A stretch of DNA of 6,469 bases from Lachnospiraceae bacterium (GTDB lineage Bacteria; Bacillota; Clostridia; Lachnospirales; Lachnospiraceae). The translations under genes and the position numbers were made by a program. Below the pieces are notes generated by a model, which saw nothing but the letters and a program-made list of their open reading frames with translations, was not told where the DNA came from and made no database searches. Positions 1 through 5,465 of this stretch are shown here, one piece after another; positions within the stretch are counted from its first letter, which is position 1, and each line of letters begins with the position of its first letter. The DNA is taken from positions 1 through 6,469 of the forward strand of contig SVEW01000126.1 of NCBI GenBank assembly GCA_015057205.1, written 5' to 3'.

Positions 1-90
1 AGGGGCTGACAGGCTCATAAATGAGTCTTATGTAATTAGGCGATATTTCAGTCGCGTTTTAGTTTTTCATTCAAGGTTTAATATAAAGAT

Positions 91-98
91 GGGAGAAG
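91..98 (+). promoter_or_regulatory. Ribosome binding site deciding the start of the EF-hand-like gene
   Basis: GGGAGAAG lies five bases before the ATG at 104. An ATG at 89 in the same frame overlaps this motif and has no Shine-Dalgarno sequence of its own. The frame is in fact open back to base 2, so neither the ATG at 89 nor simple ORF length should be used to choose the start. Confidence 0.7.
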
Positions 99-103
99 TT
101 ACT

Positions 104-1081
104 ATGAAGAATGAATTTATTGCGGGACTAAAAGATGGTGCAATAGACTTGGCAGATAAAGCAAAGGGTGTTGCTATTAAGGCCATGGACAAAAATGAGG
201 ATGGAATCATTGATAAAGATGACGCAAAGGTAGTTGTAGAGGAGTTAAAAAACGGTGCTAAAGAAGTTGCGGAAACATTGAAGAGGGTAGCGGATGAAAA
301 ATCACTGGAATTTGAAGACTGGATGTATAGTCCTATTTTTGTACATAATCTTACAGATTCCGATTTTTGTCTTTCTAAGATAGTGAGGCTGTGTGATGTG
401 GACAAAAAAAGAATGAACAAAAGAGCATGCAAGGATTCTATCGGATATTACTCAGATGTTAAGGGGACCAGAGTTGTTAATATGTACCCAGAGATGGTTC
501 CGTTAGTAAATATAACTTTGTTTCCGGATGAGGGTTATGAGTTCTACTATGTTGATCCCACTGATAGAAATCGGTATATTGCGCTGGATGAGTATTTTAA
601 TCAATTAAAGGTTGAACGTGTGAGTGAGCTTCAAAAGATTGCACATGATCTTGGAGCAACACATTTTAAAGTTACTTACAAAGAGGAAAAGACCTATTTT
701 TCAAAAAAGAAAAAGAATGCGAATGTGTCATCGCCTGTGTCTGGAGAGTTTGAACGAGAGACAGAAGTTACGGGTTTTGGCGCTATTCAAATTGCTGCTG
801 AAATGGATTATGAGGGACATGACCCAAAGGAACCGGAGCTACGGTTTTTCAAAAATGACCGTAGTATCAAGCAGTTAATCGAAATGCGCTTAGATGAATC
901 TGCGGCATTAAAGCATCAGAAATTTGTTATTAAGCTCAGTAATACTTCCGGCATAAAGGAGAACGACGCTATTGTGGTGGATGCATACCTTAAAAAGTTA
1001 AAATGTAGTGGAAATGCCACGATGTCAAGCGAAGTAAAAAATGAGTCTAGAAGATATCTGGAGTATGAGATTGATTTTTAA
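104..1081 (+). CDS. Uncharacterised 325-aa protein with one EF-hand-like loop
   Basis: I do not recognise the family. The N-terminus (about residues 1-60) is charged, Lys/Ala-rich and probably helical. It contains one EF-hand-like or dockerin-like calcium loop at residues 29-40 (bases 188-223), DKNEDGIIDKDD, with Asp/Asn at positions 1, 3 and 5, Gly at 6 and Asp at 9. Position 12 is Asp instead of the usual Glu, and there is no second hand. The remaining 260 residues look like a mixed alpha/beta cytoplasmic domain, including a helix followed by LGATHFKV (about 182-189) and a Lys-rich stretch, FSKKKKNA. There is no signal peptide or membrane segment. The start at 104 is preferred for its ribosome binding site. 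The stop lies 66 bases before the SseB-macrodomain gene, on the same strand with no terminator between, so co-transcription is likely. Calcium binding is inferred from the motif alone. Confidence 0.85.
   Translation: MKNEFIAGLKDGAIDLADKAKGVAIKAMDKNEDGIIDKDDAKVVVEELKNGAKEVAETLKRVADEKSLEFEDWMYSPIFVHNLTDSDFCLSKIVRLCDVDKKRMNKRACKDSIGYYSDVKGTRVVNMYPEMVPLVNITLFPDEGYEFYYVDPTDRNRYIALDEYFNQLKVERVSELQKIAHDLGATHFKVTYKEEKTYFSKKKKNANVSSPVSGEFERETEVTGFGAIQIAAEMDYEGHDPKEPELRFFKNDRSIKQLIEMRLDESAALKHQKFVIKLSNTSGIKENDAIVVDAYLKKLKCSGNATMSSEVKNESRRYLEYEIDF
188..223 (+). other. EF-hand-like calcium-binding loop codons
   Basis: These bases encode the 12-residue loop DKNEDGIIDKDD within the first gene. The spacing DxNxDGxIDxxD fits the EF-hand/dockerin consensus except for Asp at the twelfth position, which is tolerated in dockerins and some bacterial single EF-hands. 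The flanking sequence (AIKAM before, AKVVVEEL after) is compatible with the entering and exiting helices. Metal binding has not been shown. Confidence 0.6.
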
Positions 1082-1132
1082 TGGGTTCTATATAGTTCGA
1101 TGAAACAGAAAGAACTAATCATTTCATTATTT

Positions 1133-1138
1133 GAGGAG
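1133..1138 (+). promoter_or_regulatory. Ribosome binding site deciding the start of the SseB-macrodomain gene
   Basis: GAGGAG lies nine bases before the ATG at 1148. The longer alternative start at 1100 in the same frame has no purine-rich motif upstream, and its extra 16 residues are not part of the SseB homology. The start at 1148 is therefore preferred. Confidence 0.75.
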
Positions 1139-1147
1139 AATTACTTT

Positions 1148-2125
1148 ATGTTTTTTTTCGCAAAAGAATTAGAAAGAGCAATTTACAATTGGAACTTAGG
1201 TGGAGCGGATGCAGAACCGGCACCTATTTTTAATGTGTTGGCATACGGCTATGAGTATGATTGTCAGGTGGTGGTTCCGATAGAAAACCCGGAAGATATG
1301 CTGAGTATGATAAATGTGGAGGTATTAAAGCCGGGAGATATCATTACGCAGCAAGAGGATGTTGGCATTCGCTTTCGACACTTGGTTGTAAATGAAGAAG
1401 GAAAATATTTTATCCCGATTTTTACCAGCCGGGATGAAATTGATAAGGGGGAGCCAACGTCCACCATCCAACAATCGATTAAGGTGTTGTTTGATATGGT
1501 AGATCATTGGCCGGATTGTCTTGGGTTTATAATCAATCCGTGGGGGCAGAAGGTATTTCTTGAAAAAGATATTGTTCATATGTTGATGGGATATGAGATG
1601 AGAGCGTATACAGCCATTCTAAGATGTGGCGTATTGGAACCACATGTTTCGGCTATTGTAAATGCAGCCAATAAGAGTTTGCTCGGAGGCGGTGGCGTGG
1701 ATGGAGCTATTCATAGAGCGGCAGGACGGGAGTTATTAGCTGAATGTAGGACGCTTCATGGATGCAAAACAGGAGAAGCAAAGACCACCAAAGCATACAA
1801 TATAAAGACAGCGGATAAGATTATTCATACTGTTGGACCGATATACAGCGGTAAGCCGACCGACAAGTTACAGCTTGCTTCGTGCTATCAAAACGCCTTG
1901 GAGGAGTCTTTTAAAAATGGTAATGATAGCCTTGCATTTCCGTGTATTTCTACGGGAGTATACAGATATCCATTAGAGGAAGCAGCGTATATAGCACTGA
2001 CATCCATTGCGAATTGGTTAGATGAACATCCGGGAATTCTTAAAAATGTTTACATTTGCTGTTATAGAGAGGAGGAGTATGAGGCCTACAGGAAACTTAT
2101 TAGTCATAGTGAAGAAAGGTTATAA
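1148..2125 (+). CDS. SseB N-terminal domain fused to a MacroD/YmdB-type macrodomain
   Basis: Predicted cytoplasmic two-domain protein of 325 aa. Residues about 1-145 match the SseB N-terminal domain: YFIPIFTSRDE at 87-97 and GFIINPWG at 126-133 are its hallmark strands. Residues about 150-325 form a macrodomain with NAAN (172-175), GGGGVDGAIHRAAG (180-193), the HTVGP strand, ISTGVYRYP (267-275) and a C-terminal CCYREEE strand. Compared with E. coli YmdB, N175 corresponds to N25 and D185 to D35. This family binds ADP-ribose and removes O-acetyl or mono-ADP-ribose groups. The odd point is the first loop: the usual GDIT, whose Asp contacts adenine, aligns with CGVL (160-163), so that Asp is Gly161. 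The role of the SseB domain is not established; a partner-binding or sensing role is a guess. The gene probably forms an operon with the EF-hand-like gene upstream. Confidence 0.92.
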   Translation: MFFFAKELERAIYNWNLGGADAEPAPIFNVLAYGYEYDCQVVVPIENPEDMLSMINVEVLKPGDIITQQEDVGIRFRHLVVNEEGKYFIPIFTSRDEIDKGEPTSTIQQSIKVLFDMVDHWPDCLGFIINPWGQKVFLEKDIVHMLMGYEMRAYTAILRCGVLEPHVSAIVNAANKSLLGGGGVDGAIHRAAGRELLAECRTLHGCKTGEAKTTKAYNIKTADKIIHTVGPIYSGKPTDKLQLASCYQNALEESFKNGNDSLAFPCISTGVYRYPLEEAAYIALTSIANWLDEHPGILKNVYICCYREEEYEAYRKLISHSEERL

Positions 2126-2146
2126 GGAGGAGGACAATGGACAGGT

Positions 2147-2257
2147 TTGGCGATTGTTAGTGCAATTTTCCCAATTATATATTTGGTTGAATTGATTATC
2201 ATGGAACGCAATTTTGAAACTGCATATAAGAGAGAAGAGCAGCCATACGAGGAGTGA
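2147..2257 (+). CDS. Possible small single-helix membrane protein (TTG start, or frameshifted from ATG 2137)
   Basis: A very strong ribosome binding site, GGAGGAGG (2126-2133), immediately follows the stop of the macrodomain gene. Its ATG at 2137 reads only seven codons (MDRFGDC) before a stop. One frame over, from TTG 2147, is a 36-aa reading: a hydrophobic segment AIVSAIFPIIYLVELII, then a charged tail MERNFETAYKREEQPYEE. Removing the single G at 2140 would join the ATG to it, giving MTGLAIVSAIF and so on, 39 aa. Either this is a small membrane protein started at TTG (spacing 13, rather long), or a recent one-base insertion has broken it, or the window carries a sequencing error. Its position suggests it belonged to the same operon. 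No family is recognised. Confidence 0.4.
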   Translation: MAIVSAIFPIIYLVELIIMERNFETAYKREEQPYEE

Positions 2258-2349
2258 CAGCGCAGTCGGTATCGAATTGGGAGCGGGGAGAAAGTCTTCC
2301 GGATACTAAAAAAGACGTAGATATTGCTCCAGGGATGGGTACACGATGA
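2230..2349 (+). pseudogene. Remnant of an XRE-family helix-turn-helix regulator
   Basis: The reading VTAQSVSNWERGESLPDTKK (bases 2254-2313) is a near-consensus copy of the DNA-recognition helix and following turn of Cro/C1-type (XRE) repressors, which commonly read VTxQAVSxWERGxSLPD. The frame is open from 2230 to the TGA at 2347-2349. The first two helices of the domain are missing upstream, and the sequence after the motif (DVDIAPGMGTR, then stop) is not a normal continuation. A GTG at 2254 overlaps the stop of the preceding small ORF, but a 31-aa product would lack a complete fold. I read it as a broken fragment of a regulator gene. Confidence 0.6.
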
Positions 2350-2363
2350 TTTCTAGAATTTGC

Positions 2364-2399
2364 ACACCCCATACAGGATTTCTATGATGCAGGGGGTGT
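2364..2399 (+). repeat. Inverted repeat ACACCCC/GGGGTGT
   Basis: ACACCCC at 2364-2370 pairs perfectly with GGGGTGT at 2393-2399 around a 22-base loop. It runs directly into a TATAAT at 2399-2404. It could be an operator or an RNA hairpin; nothing in the sequence decides between these. Confidence 0.4.
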
Positions 2400-2550
2400 A
2401 TAATCATGATTTAACCGCATAAATTCTGTGTTTGACAGTGCATTGCGACACCCCGAAATTACGATTGTTGAAATCAAGAGGTAATTGGCACCACTCAGTT
2501 GCAGACTTTGGCAATTTAAGGGGTTCCGATTTCTTGCTCGCGCAAAATTT

Positions 2551-2595
2551 CGCACCACTTGATTAGAGCTTTTTTGAAACAGGTGGTGCGTTTTT
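2551..2595 (+). terminator. Probable rho-independent terminator with a long loop
   Basis: CGCACCACTT (2551-2560) pairs with AGGTGGTGCG (2581-2590) as a 10-bp stem with one G-T wobble, followed at once by TTTTT (2591-2595). The 20-base loop is longer than usual and the T tract is short. It would end transcription from the macrodomain operon or from a small RNA starting near 2411. The motif GCACCACT also occurs at 2488-2495. Confidence 0.5.
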
Positions 2596-2699
2596 GGGAT
2601 TTCATGTTTTTTCATAGGGTGCGAATCCCACCCGTATAGTAAAATTACAATTTAAGTGGTGATTTTTAGGGCGAAGATGGGATAAAACAAAAGAAATGG

Positions 2700-2729
2700 T
2701 TGCTTTGAAGCATACTTCTGGGTTATGAT
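2700..2729 (+). promoter_or_regulatory. Possible promoter of the ABC transporter gene
   Basis: TATGAT (2724-2729, five of six to the -10 consensus) lies 18 bases after TTGCTT (2700-2705, only the TTG matching the -35 consensus). It would give a leader of roughly 110 bases before the ATG at 2850. The -35 box is weak, so the call is tentative. Confidence 0.35.
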
Positions 2730-2769
2730 GGAGTAGTATGAAATCCATAAGATTAGGAGAAGACGAAGA

Positions 2770-2796
2770 ATGCAATTTCTTTTAATGTTACTGTAA
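2770..2796 (+). CDS. Candidate 8-aa leader peptide
   Basis: ATG 2770 reads MQFLLMLL and stops at TAA 2794-2796. AGGAGA at 2755-2760 is a good ribosome binding site about ten bases upstream. The stop lies two bases before the inverted repeat that runs into the transporter's ribosome binding site. An overlapping alternative, ATG 2738 to TAA 2785, reads MKSIRLGEDEECNFF, with GGAG only four bases before its start. Such short ORFs also occur by chance. The case rests on their placement between the candidate promoter and the hairpin. Confidence 0.25.
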   Translation: MQFLLMLL

Positions 2797-2798
2797 TT

Positions 2799-2835
2799 CC
2801 TATTTAATTTAGACAACAATCTACAATTAAATAGG
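2799..2835 (+). promoter_or_regulatory. Perfect 11-bp inverted repeat running into the transporter ribosome binding site
   Basis: CCTATTTAATT (2799-2809) and AATTAAATAGG (2825-2835) are exact reverse complements separated by 15 bases. The last two bases of the right arm are the first two of the ribosome binding site GGGAGG (2834-2839) of the gene starting at 2850. As RNA, the stem could hinder ribosome binding. As DNA, it could be an operator for a dimeric repressor. It has no following T tract, so it is not a terminator. Confidence 0.6.
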
Positions 2836-2849
2836 GAGGACAATTATTA

Positions 2850-4532
2850 ATGAATAAATATTTTTTTGAAAACAAGCGAATTTTTGCGTTGTACGTGTTG
2901 GTGACCCCTTGTATGGCGGTTACGTCGGTGTTGTTTGCAAGTTCAATGGAGCCGCTGTGGAATGAGGTTGTTCTGCATAATGCGGCGCGGATGCAAAGGG
3001 CCATCGGGTGGTTTTGTTTGTTTGGTGCGTTGGATACGCTGTGTTTCTATTTGCATAAGGTGATTCGCGAGAATCTGCGGTTTGCCTATCTTGCAGGGGT
3101 GAAACGAGATACCATCGCCGGGATACTGAACATGGATTATACGGCGTATCGGAAGAATCCGCCAGCGTATTATATTTCGTTGTTTCAAAGAGATATCAGT
3201 CGTGTAAATGAAGATTATTTCGATAGCGTGTGCGGAATATATCGTGTATCGACGGCGTCTATAACGACCGTCTATGCACTGGTTCGGTACAATCCGTGGA
3301 TCTGCTTGCTGAACGTAGCAATTGGCGCCGCTTCGGTGCTGGTTCCGAAGGTGTTTGAGCGGCGAATCGAAGTTCGCGCCAAAGAGGCATCGGATAAGGC
3401 GGCAGATTACCAGGGGATTCTGTCGGATACGTTGTCAGGGTTTAATACCATCCGTATATTTTCGGTGGTTGAGCGGATTAAGCAGCAGGTGGATGTGCAC
3501 AATGTTGCCAGCGCGCGAAGCGAGAAGAATCGTGTGGTTGCGAATTTTTCCGTTTCATACATCAGCATGGCGTTTACCATGGTTGGATACATTGCGACCA
3601 TTGCCATTGGAGTCATGATGGCCTATCAGGGTAAAATGACGGCCGGCGGTGTCATGGCGGTTTCCCAGCTGATTGGAGGAATTTTGGTTCCGTTCGAGGA
3701 ACTGCCCGGATTTTTTACGAATCTGAAATCGGTGAAAAGCGTCAACGAAAAAGTACTGTCGTACGTTCAAGTGCCGGCGCAGGATTGCGCCCCGGACGGC
3801 GAAGAACTGACGGATATGCGTATCGAACTGCGTGATGTACAAGTGCGCTATGATGAAGATACGGTTTTGAAGGGGATTTGCACCACGTTCGAACAAAACG
3901 GCAAGTACATGATTATGGGCGAAAGTGGCTCCGGAAAGTCCACGCTGGCGAAGGTGTTGTTGAAAATGGTTCCTACCAGTGGCGGTGACGTGACAGTGGC
4001 CGGAAAGAGCATTGACCAAATATCGGAGAATGCGCTGTATCGGGCAGTTAATTATATGCAGCAGGAAGTGTTTTTGTTTGATGACACGATTTACAATAAC
4101 ATCACGCTTTATAAGGATTATCCGACGGAAGAAGTGGAGCGTGTGATTGAGGCTGTTGGACTGAAGGCGTATGTGGACAGTCTGCAAAATGGCATACAGA
4201 CGGTAATCAACGGAAATGGATACAACCTGTCCGGAGGCCAGAAGCAACGCATTGGCATTGCCCGGTCGCTTTTGTCGGGCGCGAAGGTGATTGTATTGGA
4301 TGAAATTACCGCAAGTCTTGATATGGTGCTGGGTAAGAAGATTGAGGATGTGGTGTTCGGATTGAAGGATGTGACCGTCATCTGGATTACCCATAAAATT
4401 ACCCCGGATACCATGCGTAAGGCGGATGATATCCTGGTAATCCGGGATGGATTGGTGAAGGAACAGGGAACCTATGAGCAGTTACTTGAGAGGAAGGGTC
4501 TGTTCTACAGTTACAAAACAATCGCAGGGTAA
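2850..4532 (+). CDS. ABC-type exporter, fused membrane and ATPase domains
   Basis: A 560-aa half-transporter of the type IV (MsbA/exporter-like) fold. It sits in the cytoplasmic membrane and probably works as a homodimer, since no partner half lies beside it. The N-terminal 290 residues hold about six hydrophobic segments (near 12-32, 50-68, 130-148, 150-166, 235-258 and 262-285). The ATPase domain shows Walker A GESGSGKST (357-365), the Q-loop glutamine Q405 in MQQEVFLF, signature LSGGQ (460-464), Walker B VIVLDE (480-485, catalytic E485), D-loop SLD (489-491) and the H-loop histidine H515 in WITHK, so it should be ATP-competent. There is no peptidase or extracytoplasmic domain, and the substrate cannot be told; lipids, peptides and drugs are all carried by relatives. 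GGGAGG at 2834-2839 supports the ATG at 2850. G+C is visibly higher than in the genes upstream. It is a single-gene unit closed by a strong terminator. Confidence 0.95.
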   Translation: MNKYFFENKRIFALYVLVTPCMAVTSVLFASSMEPLWNEVVLHNAARMQRAIGWFCLFGALDTLCFYLHKVIRENLRFAYLAGVKRDTIAGILNMDYTAYRKNPPAYYISLFQRDISRVNEDYFDSVCGIYRVSTASITTVYALVRYNPWICLLNVAIGAASVLVPKVFERRIEVRAKEASDKAADYQGILSDTLSGFNTIRIFSVVERIKQQVDVHNVASARSEKNRVVANFSVSYISMAFTMVGYIATIAIGVMMAYQGKMTAGGVMAVSQLIGGILVPFEELPGFFTNLKSVKSVNEKVLSYVQVPAQDCAPDGEELTDMRIELRDVQVRYDEDTVLKGICTTFEQNGKYMIMGESGSGKSTLAKVLLKMVPTSGGDVTVAGKSIDQISENALYRAVNYMQQEVFLFDDTIYNNITLYKDYPTEEVERVIEAVGLKAYVDSLQNGIQTVINGNGYNLSGGQKQRIGIARSLLSGAKVIVLDEITASLDMVLGKKIEDVVFGLKDVTVIWITHKITPDTMRKADDILVIRDGLVKEQGTYEQLLERKGLFYSYKTIAG

Positions 4533-4538
4533 ATTTAA

Positions 4539-4580
4539 GAAAAAAGGAAGAATCGCATTGTCAGATTCTTCTTTTTTTTC
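4539..4580 (+). terminator. Rho-independent terminator of the ABC transporter gene
   Basis: GAAGAATC (4547-4554) pairs with GATTCTTC (4564-4571) around the loop GCATTGTCA. The stem continues as an A-rich run against eight T residues (4572-4579), so it could act on both strands. It begins a few bases after the transporter stop codon. Confidence 0.88.
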
Positions 4581-4586
4581 TATAAT
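4558..4586 (+). promoter_or_regulatory. Sigma-A-type promoter embedded in the terminator
   Basis: TTGTCA (4558-4563, five of six to the -35 consensus) and TATAAT (4581-4586, perfect -10) are separated by exactly 17 bases. The -35 box lies in the loop and the spacer is the right arm plus the T tract of the preceding terminator. Transcription should start near 4593, about 33 bases before the ATG at 4626. Confidence 0.75.
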
Positions 4587-4625
4587 AAGAAAGGAGTATT
4601 TTTTGAAAAGTTAGGAAGAATAACA

Positions 4626-5465
4626 ATGAGTGCAGAGAATAATTGGGAAAAAGTATTAAAACAGATTCATGTCATGGTTTCGGAGTGTCCGAAGGTTCGT
4701 GGCGAGCAAGACAAAGTGGTGATGGATAAGCAGGTTTTATTTGAATATCTGAATCAGATGAGCCAGTGCTTTTATGACATGTTGGACGAATATAAGTTGA
4801 CGGTACAGCAGAAAAAGGAAGCAAAATATCAGATGCGTAAAGAATACGATACGGCAGTGAAGCAGGCGGAAACGGCTGCTGAGGATGTATATTCTGCATC
4901 GGTGATGTATACAGATGAAGCCATTACCAGATTGGTGCGGATTGTGGAACAAAGCAAGCGTAGCGTAGAACAGATTGCGTTGGAATTTCAAAATAAGATG
5001 CAAGAAGAGACGAACAGTTTGCGGATGAATCAGAAAGAACTGCAGGATGTTTTGTTTGAGATGCGGGATGACCAGATGTATCTAAGCTTAATCAATGATC
5101 GTCGCCGTGAGATACAGGAACAGAAAGATAGACTGGAGAAGGATAAAGAATTGGCATATTCCGGAATGAATGCACCGTCCTATCCGAAGCCGGAGATTAA
5201 GATTAATAAAGAGTATTTTGCCAAAATGGGATTGAATGAGGATGGTACACCGAAACCGATAGAGGAAAAGAAGGTGGAAGCGCCGGAGATCAAGGTGAAT
5301 ACCAACTCAAATTACTTCAAATGGAAAGCAGCACAGCAAGAAACGAAGTCAACGGAGGAGGAGCAGGATTTAGATCTTACTGCTACAGAGGATTTGTCTT
5401 CCTTGATTGCTGCAGAGGTATCGGAAATTATCACTGCAGAGGAGAAGAAACATGGCAGAAAATAA
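4626..5465 (+). CDS. Coiled-coil protein of unknown function
   Basis: A 279-aa, highly charged, soluble-looking protein that I cannot assign to a named family. Residues about 55-180 are rich in Glu, Lys, Gln and Arg with long-helix periodicity, probably a coiled coil. The C-terminal third is proline-containing and likely disordered, ending in an acidic stretch. Two copies of a short motif stand out: PEIKINKEYF (189-198) and PEIKVNTNSNYF (220-231), suggesting a repeated docking element. There is no signal peptide or membrane segment. AGGAAG at 4613-4618, seven bases before the ATG, supports the start; a stronger AAGGAG at 4591-4596 is too far away. The stop overlaps the start of the AI-2E-family gene by 14 bases, so translation is probably coupled and the two products may act together at the membrane. 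Confidence 0.85.
   Translation: MSAENNWEKVLKQIHVMVSECPKVRGEQDKVVMDKQVLFEYLNQMSQCFYDMLDEYKLTVQQKKEAKYQMRKEYDTAVKQAETAAEDVYSASVMYTDEAITRLVRIVEQSKRSVEQIALEFQNKMQEETNSLRMNQKELQDVLFEMRDDQMYLSLINDRRREIQEQKDRLEKDKELAYSGMNAPSYPKPEIKINKEYFAKMGLNEDGTPKPIEEKKVEAPEIKVNTNSNYFKWKAAQQETKSTEEEQDLDLTATEDLSSLIAAEVSEIITAEEKKHGRK
5190..5318 (+). repeat. Two-copy PEIK(I/V)N...YF motif in the coiled-coil protein
   Basis: The protein segments at residues 189-198 and 220-231 share P-E-I-K-(I/V)-N followed three or five residues later by Y-F and Lys-containing sequence. The copies begin 31 residues apart within the low-complexity C-terminal region. This is a repeat at protein level; the DNA of the two copies is only partly alike. 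Confidence 0.5.

Larger units (their letters stand above)
2350..2849. other. Gene-poor 500-base region with inverted repeats
   Basis: No reading frame on either strand resembles a protein. A 77-codon minus-strand frame (2382-2615) has no recognisable features and no good ribosome binding site. The region contains a 7-bp inverted repeat (2364-2370/2393-2399), a 10-bp palindrome AATCATGATT (2402-2411), a possible long-range stem (CCCC-GAAATT at 2451-2460 with AATTT-AA-GGGG at 2513-2523), a terminator-like hairpin (2551-2595), a small GGGTG/CACCC hairpin (2617-2633), and then the leader of the ABC transporter gene. Next to a regulator fragment, it may be decayed mobile or accessory DNA, or it may hold a small RNA. 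I see no insertion-sequence ends or target duplication. Confidence 0.6.

Noticed and set aside
58..87. TATAAA-like -10 box just before the first gene.
   Set aside because: Transcription from it would start inside or after the ribosome binding site at 91-98, and there is no -35 box at suitable spacing. The true promoter probably lies upstream of the window.
703..709. A AAA AAG slippery heptamer in frame in the EF-hand-like gene, as in dnaX-type -1 frameshifting.
   Set aside because: The -1 frame stops after about 14 codons, and the zero frame continues as a good protein. A Lys-rich stretch in an AT-rich gene explains the sequence.
2432..2437. A perfect TTGACA -35 box.
   Set aside because: No -10-like hexamer occurs 16-19 bases downstream.
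2382..2615. A 77-codon minus-strand frame with a lipobox-like VISGC.
   Set aside because: The would-be lipobox is in the middle of the protein, not behind an N-terminal signal. Codon use is unlike a gene and the frame crosses the terminator-like hairpin.
2611..2640. GGGTGCGAATCCCACCC resembles a tRNA T-arm or an integration site at a tRNA 3' end.
   Set aside because: No acceptor, D- or anticodon arm can be built around it, the T-loop consensus TTC is not intact, and no direct repeat of it was found elsewhere in the window.
3555..4394. A 279-codon minus-strand frame opposite the ABC transporter gene.
   Set aside because: It is the antisense shadow of a clear ABC exporter with all ATPase motifs intact, and its translation has no recognisable domain.
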